Below are positions 23,176 through 31,396 of a stretch of 31,425 nt of DNA, in pieces (position 1 is the stretch's first letter; the number at the start of each line of letters is the position of its first letter). The notes under the pieces were generated by a model, which was not told the origin of the DNA, did no database searches, and saw only the letters and a list, made by a program, of their open reading frames with translations. Source of the DNA: VRUE01 sp036376915 (GTDB lineage: Bacteria > Actinomycetota > Thermoleophilia > Solirubrobacterales > 70-9). Where the stretch lies: positions 1 to 31,425 of the forward strand of contig DASUZK010000105.1 in NCBI GenBank assembly GCA_036376915.1. The letters run 5' to 3'. The position numbers and the translations under genes are program-made.

Positions 23176-23643
23176 TCAGTACGTCCCCCCCAGCTTGCGG
23201 TGGTCCCAGGTGGCGGTGCGGACCGGCTTGAAATGGATCGCCACGCGCTTCGGCGCCTGCGCTTCGAGCGCCGCCTTGGCGTCGCCCTCGACCGAGGAGA
23301 TCCCCTCGGCGTATCGCAGCGTCAGCTCCTCGGCGAAACCGATCACGGTCTCGAAATCGCGGTGGATCACGGCCTCGGCCTCGATCATCGCCCCGCGCAG
23401 CTCGCCGTACTCGTGACCCGTCTCGACCAGCAGCGTGGCGCGGGGGTCGCGCTCGAGGTTCCGCACCTTCTGGGACTTGGCGTAGGTCCAGATCCAGACC
23501 TCACCCTGGCGGGGGACGAACCACATCGGCATCGAGTGCGGCCAGCCGCGCGGGCCGATGCTGGAGACGATCGCGATCCGCTCTTCGCCGAGCAGCTCCA
23601 GGCGCTCCCCGTCGGTCAGCTTGATCTGGTCGCGGCGGCTCAT
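23176..23643 (-). CDS. Pyridoxamine-phosphate-oxidase-fold protein (FMN/F420-binding type)
   Basis: A 155-aa split-barrel protein. IAIVSSIGPRGWPHSMPMWFV is the typical first strands, WIWTYAKSQKVRNLERDPRATLLVE is the cofactor-contacting segment, and GAMIEAEAVIH and VRTATWDHRKLGG follow. Actinobacteria hold many F420-dependent members of this fold, so an F420 or FMN oxidoreductase is the best guess; the cofactor cannot be fixed from the sequence. ATG at 23643 was taken because the fold starts right after it; the longer frame upstream runs through the antitoxin promoter. It diverges from the antitoxin gene. Confidence 0.85.
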   Translation of the reverse strand: MSRRDQIKLTDGERLELLGEERIAIVSSIGPRGWPHSMPMWFVPRQGEVWIWTYAKSQKVRNLERDPRATLLVETGHEYGELRGAMIEAEAVIHRDFETVIGFAEELTLRYAEGISSVEGDAKAALEAQAPKRVAIHFKPVRTATWDHRKLGGTY

Positions 23644-23786
23644 CGGGCGAAGATTGACGGATCGGCGCCGAAACCGCCGCAGAGCCGCGTGTATTGGCGC
23701 ACCACGCGTGAATCCACGGCCTGTAGCGTCGCCTCCACGATGGCGATGCAAGCCCAGATTCCAGTTGCCGCCGCTCCCCGAGATAC

Positions 23787-23820
23787 CGTACGTACGCTTT
23801 ATCCTTTGCTTGTACGTACG
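23787..23820 (+). promoter_or_regulatory. Twin palindromic operator of the antitoxin-toxin pair
   Basis: Two GTACGTAC palindromes (23788-23795 and 23812-23819) lie 24 bp apart and flank a TATCCT -10-like box (23800-23805). The second covers the expected transcription start. This is the layout of an autorepressed toxin-antitoxin promoter. Confidence 0.65.
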
Positions 23821-23838
23821 ACTCAAGAGGAGCTGGCC

Positions 23839-24072
23839 ATGGCCATCACCGCTTCGAAACTGCGCGCCGACGTCTATCGACTGCTGGACGAGGTCCTCGA
23901 GACCGGCCAGCCGCTGGAAATCGAGCGCAACGGCAAGAAGTTGGTGATCGCCCCCAAGCAGGCGCAATCGATCTGGGACCGGCTGCCACGCCGCGAGGGA
24001 GCCATCATCGGCGACCCCGACGAGCTGATCCACATCGACTGGTCTTCGGAGTGGAATCCTGATCCTAATTGA
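23839..24072 (+). CDS. Phd/YefM-type antitoxin
   Basis: A 77-aa protein. MAITASKLRADVYRLLDEVL followed by PLEIERNGKKLVIAP matches the N-terminal DNA-binding fold of Phd/YefM antitoxins. The Trp- and acid-rich tail (HIDWSSEWNPDPN) would bind the toxin. A GAGGAG ribosome-binding site lies 6 nt before the ATG. It is the first gene of a toxin-antitoxin pair behind a promoter with two GTACGTAC palindromes. The toxin frame begins inside this gene, 14 nt before the end of its stop codon. Confidence 0.85.
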   Translation: MAITASKLRADVYRLLDEVLETGQPLEIERNGKKLVIAPKQAQSIWDRLPRREGAIIGDPDELIHIDWSSEWNPDPN

Positions 24073-24436
24073 TACCCATGTGGCCATCTGGCTCTACGCC
24101 GGCCTGCTCGAGCGACTCCCGGAATCCGCTCGAGCCCTGATCGCCGGCGAGGAGCTGCGGATATCGCCGCTCGTCTCGCTGGAGCTGGCGTACATGCACG
24201 AAATCGGACGGGCTCGCGATCCCGCCCCGATGATGCTTGCCGCCCTTCGCCAGAGCACCGGCCTCGAGGTGGCCGATGTCTCGCTCGCCGAGCTAACGGA
24301 TACGGCGGTTGGACTCACCTGGACTCGCGACCCCTTCGACAGGATGATCGCCGCACAGGCCATCCTCGCCGACTCACCGCTGGTCACCGCCGACCGGACC
24401 ATCCTCGAGCACCTGCCGCTGGCCACCTGGGGCTGA
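24059..24436 (+). CDS. PIN-domain ribonuclease toxin (VapC family), probable CTG start
   Basis: About 125 aa. PIN signatures: ILIDTHVAIWLY with Asp5, SLELAYMHE with Glu42, TRDPFDRMIAAQA with Asp91/Asp94 and LVTADRTI with Asp112. This is the family usually paired with Phd-type antitoxins. The first ATG/GTG/TTG in frame is the GTG at 24080, which would delete the first catalytic Asp. A CTG at 24059 gives the standard start MILIDTHV and has GGAG 7 nt upstream, so a CTG start inside the antitoxin gene is proposed. Overlap implies translational coupling. Confidence 0.85.
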   Translation: MILIDTHVAIWLYAGLLERLPESARALIAGEELRISPLVSLELAYMHEIGRARDPAPMMLAALRQSTGLEVADVSLAELTDTAVGLTWTRDPFDRMIAAQAILADSPLVTADRTILEHLPLATWG

Positions 24437-24472
24437 TCCCCGCGCCTCGCGTCGCGTCCGCCGCCGACGCCG

Positions 24473-24478
24473 TACGAT
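24473..24478 (+). promoter_or_regulatory. -10-like box (TACGAT), leaderless arrangement
   Basis: TACGAT lies 6 nt before the GTG at 24485. No Shine-Dalgarno sequence precedes that start, supporting a leaderless mRNA. Confidence 0.4.
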
Positions 24479-24484
24479 CGACGC

Positions 24485-25147
24485 GTGCAGATCGCGATCC
24501 TGATCTTCGAGAAGCTCACCGCGCTCGACGCGATCGGCCCCTACGAGGTGCTGCGCTCGGTGCCGGGCTGGGAGGTCAAGTTCGTCGGCCCCGAGAAGGG
24601 GCAGGTCCGCACCGACAGCGGCGCGCTCGGGCTCAGCGCCGATTTCGGGCTAGGAGAAGTGGACGAGGCAGACATCGTCCTCGTCCCGGGTGGCGAAGGC
24701 AACCTGCCGCTAATGGAGGACGAGGCGGTCCTCTCCTGGCTGCGCCGCGTCGACGAGGGGACCAAGTGGACCACCTCGGTCTGCACCGGCTCGCTGGTCC
24801 TCGGTGCCGCGGGCCTGCTCGAGGGAAAGCAAGCGACCAGCCACTGGGCCTTCCTCGAGCAGTTGGGCGAGCTCGGCGCCGACCCGGTCGGCGGCCGCTT
24901 CGTGCAGGACGGAAAGCTCGTCACCGCCGCGGGCGTCTCGGCCGGCATCGACATGGCGCTGCACCTGGTCGGCCAGGAGGTCGGCCCCGAGGTCGCCCAG
25001 GCCGTCCAGCTCGGCATCGAGTACGACCCCCAGCCCCCGTTCGACGCCGGCTCTCCCGCCAAGGCGCCGGATGCGATCGTCGAGCTCGTGACCGCGGTCA
25101 CCGGCCCCGACGCGATGCGGGACGGGGCAGCTAGCGACGCAGGCTGA
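24485..25147 (+). CDS. DJ-1/PfpI-family protein (ThiJ/isonitrile hydratase-like)
   Basis: A 220-aa protein of the class I glutamine amidotransferase-like fold. IAILIFEKLTALDAIGPYEVL is the usual start, DIVLVPGGEGNL contains the conserved Gly-rich turn, and TSVCTGSLVLGAAGLLEGKQATSHW carries the nucleophile Cys in its elbow plus the family's SHW. AGVSAGIDMALHLV follows. Members include isonitrile hydratases, glyoxalases and the sensor domain of GlxA regulators; there is no AraC DNA-binding domain here. It starts with GTG and its last 17 nt overlap the convergent secreted-protein gene. Confidence 0.9.
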   Translation: MQIAILIFEKLTALDAIGPYEVLRSVPGWEVKFVGPEKGQVRTDSGALGLSADFGLGEVDEADIVLVPGGEGNLPLMEDEAVLSWLRRVDEGTKWTTSVCTGSLVLGAAGLLEGKQATSHWAFLEQLGELGADPVGGRFVQDGKLVTAAGVSAGIDMALHLVGQEVGPEVAQAVQLGIEYDPQPPFDAGSPAKAPDAIVELVTAVTGPDAMRDGAASDAG

Positions 25148-26513
25148 GCCGGACCGCCCGGGTGGCCCGGGCGCCGGGGATGGCGACCAGCAGCTGGGTT
25201 TTGAGGAACCCGCGCCGCGCCAGCAGCGGGCGGCCACGCTCGTTGAGCGCGACGCGGTAAGTGTGGGCCTTGCCGCCTGGGAGGTTGAAGCCGCGCTTGC
25301 TCACGCCGACGCGCACGACCCTGGTCGGCACGCCGGGCCGGGCGCGCAGCGGCAACCTCGCCTGCGTGCGCAGGATGATCTGCCCGGGGCAGCTTTCGCC
25401 TTCCGCCCAGCCGCAGCGAACCCAGACGCTCACGGTCCCCCGATCCGGCTTGACGCGCCTGACCGTCAACGGCGGCAACGGTGGCGGCACGGTGGCGGCG
25501 CCGAACGTCGCCCCTTCGACGAAGTTGTTGTCGATGTTGATCGTCGTCCCGCCCCAGGTCTCGTCGTGGCCTCCGCGGTACTGGTGGATGCGCTGGTGCG
25601 CGGTCCACGCGGTGGTCGGGATGTAGGGATCGAGGGCGTTCCTGTTGCCGTTCCAGTTGGCGAACCAGAGGTCGTCGGGGAGCGAGTATTCCTCCCCCAC
25701 CTGGTCGGCGAGGTCGGCGATGCCCGAGGCGCTGGAGCTGTAGACGCCGGAGGTGTAGCCGAGCGCGTGGATCTGGTCGGTCCAGGCGCCGAGGAAGGTC
25801 AGAGTGGCCTTGGTCGCGCTCGAGGTGCGTGTGTAAGCCTCCATGTCGAAGTAGATCGGGCTGCCCGGCCCCATGCCGATCGCCTGGGCGTCGGCGACCG
25901 CGTCGCGGGCGGCGGCGATTCCCTGGACCGAGGCGAGGGTGGGGCTCAGCTTGGCGCAGCTGGTGCAGGCGCTGGTCGGGGCCTGCAGGCCAACGTAGGT
26001 CGGGATCAGGTGCCAGCCCTCCGCGACCTGTTCGCTCACCCATTCCTCGGTGAGGTTGGGTTGCGAGCAGGCCCGGTTGAGGCCGCCGATGTAGACACCG
26101 ACGGCGCGGTAGGGCGAGCCCTCCCAGGCCGCCATCGCGCGCGAGGAGGGCGCCGCGCAGGCGTCGAAGCCGAGGCCTGTGTACTCCTCGCCGCTCGCGG
26201 CCGGGGTTTCCGCCATGGGCGGCCCCACCGCGCTCGCTCCAGCCCCGGCTCCCGCGCCCGGATCGAGGAGGATCGCCCGCTGGCGCCCGATCGCCTGCGA
26301 CGGACAGCTCTGGCTCGGCCCCGGATGCCCCAGGTACACCGCGCGGCGGTCCATCCGCACGCACATCCGCGGATGCTCGGCGAGGCGGTAGACCGGCCAC
26401 CCGGCCGGAACATCGACTCGGTGGCCGTCGAGCTCGACGGTCCTCGCTGCGGCAGGCGTAGCGCAAATCGCTAGCGCGACGGCAGCCGCCAATGCTGGAC
26501 GGAGCAGGCGCAT
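25131..26513 (-). CDS. Secreted DUF1906-type glycoside-hydrolase-like protein
   Basis: About 460 aa with a clear signal peptide (LLRPALAAAVALAICATPAAA). Residues around 115-345 match the DUF1906/Rv2525c-like TIM-barrel: GLGFDACAAPSSRAMAAW, AVGVYIGGLNRAC, GWHLIPTYVGLQAP, SPIYFDMEAYT with the acidic site, ALGYTSGVYSS and TINIDNNFVEG. A C-terminal beta-rich domain of about 110 residues follows. Such proteins are exported in actinobacteria and thought to act on cell-wall or surface glycans; activity is unproven. The start at 26513 was preferred to 26528 because the signal peptide then begins with its basic residues. Pairs of Cys suggest disulfides. Confidence 0.85.
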   Translation of the reverse strand: MRLLRPALAAAVALAICATPAAARTVELDGHRVDVPAGWPVYRLAEHPRMCVRMDRRAVYLGHPGPSQSCPSQAIGRQRAILLDPGAGAGAGASAVGPPMAETPAASGEEYTGLGFDACAAPSSRAMAAWEGSPYRAVGVYIGGLNRACSQPNLTEEWVSEQVAEGWHLIPTYVGLQAPTSACTSCAKLSPTLASVQGIAAARDAVADAQAIGMGPGSPIYFDMEAYTRTSSATKATLTFLGAWTDQIHALGYTSGVYSSSASGIADLADQVGEEYSLPDDLWFANWNGNRNALDPYIPTTAWTAHQRIHQYRGGHDETWGGTTINIDNNFVEGATFGAATVPPPLPPLTVRRVKPDRGTVSVWVRCGWAEGESCPGQIILRTQARLPLRARPGVPTRVVRVGVSKRGFNLPGGKAHTYRVALNERGRPLLARRGFLKTQLLVAIPGARATRAVRLSLRR

Positions 26514-26618
26514 ACCCGTCCCAACCATTGCAATCCAGAAACGATTCGGCCTCCAAGCCGACCAGAGTGCATGAAGAGTGCCGCTTTGGCCCAGCCCGGC
26601 AAGGGGAGCGTCTCGAGC

Positions 26619-29012
26619 CTAAGAAGCGCTTGCGGGCACGAGGTCCAGCTCGCACCAGGGGCCCTCGCCGACCATCGGCTGGGTGCGGCCCTGCAGCCAG
26701 TCGGCCTGGAGGTCGTCGTAGTGGGGGCTGGCGGGGTGGCCGGACTGGCCGGTGAACATCTGCCAGCGCGAGCGCTCAGGCGCGGTCGGTTCGGCGACCA
26801 TGCGCCAGCTCGGCGCCCAGACCGCCTTGTAGGGATCGTTGGGGTCGTAAGCGATCTGGCTCACCGTCTCCTGGGCGCCGCCGGCCCTGAGGCTGCGATT
26901 GAGCAGCTTGCGCAGCAGCGGGTTGGCCTCGCCCAGCGGATGGGGGAACTCCATCTCGTGCACGTGGCCCCAGCGCCAGGCCTCGGGGTCGGGGCCGAAG
27001 CGGTCGGCGAGGTCGTCGAGGGCGCCGCTGAGCGCCTCCAGCACGAGCCCCTCCCAAGGGCGGCCGATCAGCTCCTCGTCTTCTTCCTCCCAGAGGCTCA
27101 TCAGGTGAGAGTGCCAGCGCCAGGGCGAGGTGACGTGCGGGGTGAAGCCGTTGTCGGCGCGGTCGAGCCAGCGCTCGCTGAGGTCGCGGTCGCCGATCGC
27201 GGCGCGGGCTACCTCGCGGGCGAGGCGCAGCAGGAAGGCCTGGTAGATCGTGCCCGCGATCGAATCGGGATCGAGCCGCCCGTCCCAGCTGCGCAGCCGC
27301 TCGATCGCGCTGAGCTCGCGCTGGCTCCGCGGCGAGAGCCGGCCCAACCGGCGCGCCGCCTCGATCCCAGGGATCGAGAGGTTGTCGGACTGCATCGCCT
27401 CGAATCCGTCGACGTCGTGCTCGTTGCTGGCGCGCAGAAGCTGCTCGATCCGCTTGGCGCGGAAGCCGTCGAGCCACTCGCTGGTGATGTGGTGCGGGTA
27501 CTCGTCGCCGACGATGCGATTGTTGGCGGTGACGAGGAAGCCGCTCTCGGGGTCGATCTTCTCCGGCAGCTCCTCGTAGGGGATCGTCCCCTCCCACTCG
27601 AACTCACCCGTCCAGCCCGGCTTTGGCAGGTCGGGGCAGCCACCCTTGCGCAGCGGCAGGCGACCGATCAGCTTGTACCCGATCGAGCCATGGCGGTCGG
27701 CCCAGATCAGGTTCGAAGCGGGCGAGACGTGGTCGGCGAGCTTGGCGACCAGCTCAGGGCCGGACGTGATCCCGTGCAGCTCGAACATCCCCTTGAAGGC
27801 GGTCGGCTGGTCGAGCGTCTGCCAGCGCAGGGCGAGGGGCTCGCCCTCGTCGGCGCCGAGCGCTTCGTTGACCAGTGGCCCGTGGTGGGTGATGCGAACG
27901 TCGAGCACCTCGGGCGCGTCGCGGCCCTTGACCGGGATCTCCTCGCGGACGATTTCCAGCGGGCGCCACTCGTCTTCGAACAGGTAGCGATCGCCCTCGA
28001 CCCGCTCGACGAAGAGGTCCTGGACGTCGGCCATGACGTTGGTGAAGGTCCAGCAGACATCGTTGTTCTGGCCCATGTAGACGCCGGGCATGCCCGGCAG
28101 CGAGGCGCCGCGGACGAAACGACCATCGAGGCTGAGTCCGACCTGGTACCAGATGCCCGGCATGCTCGGCGGCAGGTGCGGGTCGCCGGCGATCAGCGGG
28201 TTGCCGCTGGCGCTGAGCTTGCCGGAGACCGCCCAGTTGTTGGAGCCGCTGGCCTCGGCGGCTAGGCCGATCGAGTGGCGCACGGCGTCGATCTGCTCGA
28301 CGATCGCGAGCCCGTCGCCGGTCCAGGCTTCCTGGGTGACGACGGGGTTCTCGGCGGGATAGGCGGCGTCGAGGCGGGCGGCCAGCTCAGGGCCGAGCGC
28401 GCGCACCATGTCCGCGCGCAGCAGCTCCCTCTCCCAGTTGGTCGAGAGGCCGAAGGCGAGCAGCTTGCCGAGGCTGAGGATGTCCACCGGACGCCAGGGC
28501 TTCCAGGCGAGTCGCAGCAGCTGCATCTCGAAGGGCAGCGCCTTGGCGTCGGCCGCGGCCGCGTTGACCCCCTCGCAGAAGCGGTTGAGCAAGGCGAGCA
28601 GCTCGGGGTCCAGCGTCGCCGCCTCGCGCTCGGCCGTGCGGCGGATGCCGAGCGTCCGCATCAGCCGGTCGATCGGCAGCCCCTCCTCCCCCGCCATCTC
28701 CGCAACGCGACCGGAGACGACGCGGCGGTAGAAGTCGAGCTGCCAGAGCCGGTCCTGCCCGTGGCAGAAGCCCTCGGCGAACCAAAGGTCGGTGGCGCTG
28801 CCGGCCTCGATGTGGGGCACTCCCCAGCGGTCGCGGCGGACCCGGACCGTGCCCTCGAGCCCGTCGAGGGCGATCGTCCCCTTCTGCTTGGGCAGTGGGC
28901 GGCGAGCGAGCCAGTGCCAGGCGGCGAGTCCCGTCGCGGTGGCCAATCCGGTCGCGGTGGCGCCCAAGACCACGCCCGTACGCACCGCGCTGCTTTCCTT
29001 GCGCGAGCTCAT
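26619..29012 (-). CDS. Penicillin acylase family protein (Ntn hydrolase)
   Basis: A 797-aa precursor with an N-terminal hydrophobic segment that anchors or exports it. The alpha-chain part has VRRDRWGVPHIEA and FAEGFCHGQDRLWQLDFYRR. The autocleavage site is GSNNWAVSG with nucleophile Ser257 after Gly256, followed by GDPHLPPSMPGIWYQVGL and NNDVCWTFTNVMADVQDLF. These are the family hallmarks. Members cleave amide bonds in penicillins, homoserine lactones or lipopeptides. In this context the enzyme may act in defence or quorum quenching (inference). Length and motifs are complete. Confidence 0.92.
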   Translation of the reverse strand: MSSRKESSAVRTGVVLGATATGLATATGLAAWHWLARRPLPKQKGTIALDGLEGTVRVRRDRWGVPHIEAGSATDLWFAEGFCHGQDRLWQLDFYRRVVSGRVAEMAGEEGLPIDRLMRTLGIRRTAEREAATLDPELLALLNRFCEGVNAAAADAKALPFEMQLLRLAWKPWRPVDILSLGKLLAFGLSTNWERELLRADMVRALGPELAARLDAAYPAENPVVTQEAWTGDGLAIVEQIDAVRHSIGLAAEASGSNNWAVSGKLSASGNPLIAGDPHLPPSMPGIWYQVGLSLDGRFVRGASLPGMPGVYMGQNNDVCWTFTNVMADVQDLFVERVEGDRYLFEDEWRPLEIVREEIPVKGRDAPEVLDVRITHHGPLVNEALGADEGEPLALRWQTLDQPTAFKGMFELHGITSGPELVAKLADHVSPASNLIWADRHGSIGYKLIGRLPLRKGGCPDLPKPGWTGEFEWEGTIPYEELPEKIDPESGFLVTANNRIVGDEYPHHITSEWLDGFRAKRIEQLLRASNEHDVDGFEAMQSDNLSIPGIEAARRLGRLSPRSQRELSAIERLRSWDGRLDPDSIAGTIYQAFLLRLAREVARAAIGDRDLSERWLDRADNGFTPHVTSPWRWHSHLMSLWEEEDEELIGRPWEGLVLEALSGALDDLADRFGPDPEAWRWGHVHEMEFPHPLGEANPLLRKLLNRSLRAGGAQETVSQIAYDPNDPYKAVWAPSWRMVAEPTAPERSRWQMFTGQSGHPASPHYDDLQADWLQGRTQPMVGEGPWCELDLVPASAS

Positions 29013-29112
29013 ACCCGACTGTGTATCAGTTGGCCAGCCGGCCAGGAAGCCTGGGCGCCGCGAACGGGATCAACATTTTTCCAATCGATCTATGAAATAT
29101 TCAGTTTTCTAA

Positions 29113-30594
29113 TTGGACCAGCACCTGGAAGATCGTCAGAGCAAAAGCTTCAGCACTGTGTGGCTCGCTTCAATCGCGATCGCCTGCCTGGTGCTGCCTG
29201 CCCTGACGACGCCTGACGCAACGGCGCGGATCTCATCCCAGGCTGATCCAAATCAGCACACCGAGAAAGGCGTGCTTGACGCCCGCTTCGGCCGTCAAGG
29301 CAAAGTCGTGATCCCAATAGCCCGGCACGACAGCCAATACGGGGGGCTCTCCCTGGGAATCACCGGAGAAGATGAGATAGTCGCCGGCCAGGGCCGCACG
29401 CTCATTCTGCTGCGGTCAGACGGGACAGTGGACAGAGAATTCGGCCACCGAGGGAGGGTGGACCTGAGGAAGATCGCGGGGCCCAGCTTCCTGCTCAGCG
29501 GGCTGGCAATCGACTCGCGCGATCGCATCGTCGTTTCCGGCACCACATGGCCCACGGCAAGTGAGCCCTCTCCCCCAGGTGTATTCGAAACGCTCAACAG
29601 CCCGCCGAAGCTGGCGGCAATAATCCGCCTCCTGCCAAGCGGAGACCCTGACCCTGAATTCGACCAGGACGGCTTTGTCGGCACCGATTTCGGCTTTCCT
29701 CCCCCTCCAGCTCCAGGAGCCTCGTCACCGTCAGTTGGAACGACAGCAGTAATGGTCGACCCCGAAGACCGCCCGGTGATCGCCGGCACTGCTGCGACCA
29801 GATTCGGCGGCTGCCCAGTGGGGAGCTCCAACCTCGAACCGACCGGCTTCCTGGCACGCCTGACGCCCTACGGGTCCAGCGACACCAGCTTCCACGGGAG
29901 CGGAACCTATGCGATGCCCGGCGCCAGTCGGATACGAGGGCCCGTGCAAGCCGCCGCGGGGAGCGTCCTGTCGATTGGGATCCACGATGAATGCCGAGGC
30001 TTGCCTCCGCCTTCACTGCTCGTCAGCCTCGATGCAGGCGGATATCCGAGCCCGGATTTCGGAGCAGGCGGGACTGTAACGCTCGGCGACTGGCTCAACC
30101 CCCTGCCTGACAGGAACCTCGTCCGCGACCGCTTCGACCGCATTTTCCTGGGAGATTCGACCTTCTCGGAAGGCCCGCCCCGGCACGATTTCTTCCGGAT
30201 CATCCGGCTGACCGCGGCCGGTGCCATCGACCAAGGCTATGGGAAAAGAGGAGTGGCCCATGTACCTCTTTCCAGCCGAGAAAAGCTCGGATCGCTCACC
30301 GCCGATGCGCGGGGAGGACTGCTGATTGCGGGTTCGCTATTCAAGAAGCACCCACTCAGCCCCACCCGCAGGACGGCGAAATTCCTCCTTGTCCGGATGT
30401 CTGCCAACGGCAGCCTCGACCCCCGATTCGGGCGCAGAGGCCGGGCGGTGGTGGGCTTTGGCCCGGGCACCAGCGCTTCTGCAAGCCAGATCCTCGTTGA
30501 CGGGCGAGGTAGGGCCGTCGTTGCCGGAAACGTCAAGAGCCCGGACCTCCCGACCCATCGAGGTATCGCTCTGGCACGCTATGTGAAGCAGTAG
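29113..30594 (+). CDS. Secreted delta-60-repeat (beta-propeller-like) protein
   Basis: A 493-aa protein, with TTG start inferred. A signal peptide (KSFSTVWLASIAIACLVLPAL) is followed by about seven short repeats of the type LDxxFGxxG: LDARFGRQG (55), VDREFGHRG (106), DPEFDQDG (180), DTSFHGSG (257), SPDFGAGG (313), DQGYGKRG (373) and LDPRFGRRG (435). The roughly 60-75 residue spacing is that of delta-60 repeats, found in exported proteins of unknown role. Its base composition is less GC-rich than its neighbours, and the 100 bp upstream are AT-rich, which hints at acquisition or low expression. No catalytic site is visible. Confidence 0.8.
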   Translation: MDQHLEDRQSKSFSTVWLASIAIACLVLPALTTPDATARISSQADPNQHTEKGVLDARFGRQGKVVIPIARHDSQYGGLSLGITGEDEIVAGQGRTLILLRSDGTVDREFGHRGRVDLRKIAGPSFLLSGLAIDSRDRIVVSGTTWPTASEPSPPGVFETLNSPPKLAAIIRLLPSGDPDPEFDQDGFVGTDFGFPPPPAPGASSPSVGTTAVMVDPEDRPVIAGTAATRFGGCPVGSSNLEPTGFLARLTPYGSSDTSFHGSGTYAMPGASRIRGPVQAAAGSVLSIGIHDECRGLPPPSLLVSLDAGGYPSPDFGAGGTVTLGDWLNPLPDRNLVRDRFDRIFLGDSTFSEGPPRHDFFRIIRLTAAGAIDQGYGKRGVAHVPLSSREKLGSLTADARGGLLIAGSLFKKHPLSPTRRTAKFLLVRMSANGSLDPRFGRRGRAVVGFGPGTSASASQILVDGRGRAVVAGNVKSPDLPTHRGIALARYVKQ

Positions 30595-30622
30595 TTGACG
30601 AGCGGCGGGGAGAACGGGGGCG

Positions 30623-31396
30623 TCATGGGATGCCACCGCCCGGCACTTTCCCTTCATCCTCCAGCTTGTCGAGGTGGGCCTGCATCACCATCGCCGCCGC
30701 GGGACGGACCTCGGCGGGGACGTCGTCCCAGACCTCGGCGAGAAGAGCCTCGCGGGAGCGCTCGCCGCGCTCCAGGGCGGCGAGGAGGCGGCGCTCGCGC
30801 ATCTCGCGGTGCTCGACGTACTCGGCCAGCTTGGTTGCGGGGGCCTCGACCCAGGGGCCGTGGCCGGGGCAGATCAGCTCGATCGGCTCCGCCTGCATGC
30901 GGCGCAGCGAGTCCATGTAGGCGGAGAGCGAGCCGCCGTCGGGCGGGACGAAGGTCGAGCCCATCCCGAGCACGAGGTCGCCGCTGAAGCAGACGCCGTC
31001 GGCGGTGAGAAGGCAGACGTGGTCGGGTGCGTGACCGGGAGTGGCGATCGCTCGCAGGTCCCCATGCTCCTCACCGTCTGACGGCAGCACCACCCGCGGC
31101 TTCCAAGCCGCGCCGCCGGCCGCCAGCGCCCGCTTCACGACGGCCGCCGCCGCCAGGGCCTCGGCCCCGTCCGCATGGTCGCCGTGGCTGTGGGTGAGTA
31201 GCACCAAGCCGACGCCGCCCCTCTCCTCAGCGGCGGCGAGGACGGCTTCGAGATGCGAAGCGTCGTCAGGCCCCGGGTCGATCACGGTGCAGGGGCCAGC
31301 CCCATATATGTAGGTGTTCGTCCCCTCCAGCGTCATCGGCCCCGGATTCGGGGCGACGATGCGGCCGATCTCGGGGTGTCCCGGCGCCTGATCCAT
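30623..31396 (-). CDS. MBL-fold metallo-hydrolase (LACTB2-like)
   Basis: A 257-aa metallo-beta-lactamase-fold enzyme. The metal ligands are intact: THSHGDHADG (His69, His71, Asp73, His74), His122 in ATPGHAPDH, Asp140 in CFSGDLVLG and His179 in CPGHGPWV. The N-terminal NPGPMTLEGTNTYIYG and a C-terminal helical, winged-helix-like domain (about 185-250) match the LACTB2 group, which contains endoribonucleases and thioesterase-like hydrolases. An AAGGA ribosome-binding site precedes the ATG at 31396. It converges with the delta-60 gene, 28 nt apart. Substrate unknown. Confidence 0.9.
   Translation of the reverse strand: MDQAPGHPEIGRIVAPNPGPMTLEGTNTYIYGAGPCTVIDPGPDDASHLEAVLAAAEERGGVGLVLLTHSHGDHADGAEALAAAAVVKRALAAGGAAWKPRVVLPSDGEEHGDLRAIATPGHAPDHVCLLTADGVCFSGDLVLGMGSTFVPPDGGSLSAYMDSLRRMQAEPIELICPGHGPWVEAPATKLAEYVEHREMRERRLLAALERGERSREALLAEVWDDVPAEVRPAAAMVMQAHLDKLEDEGKVPGGGIP

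Noticed and set aside
26571..28265. A 564-residue plus-strand ORF
   Set aside because: It is antisense to the penicillin acylase gene and has the biased composition of a high-GC shadow frame.
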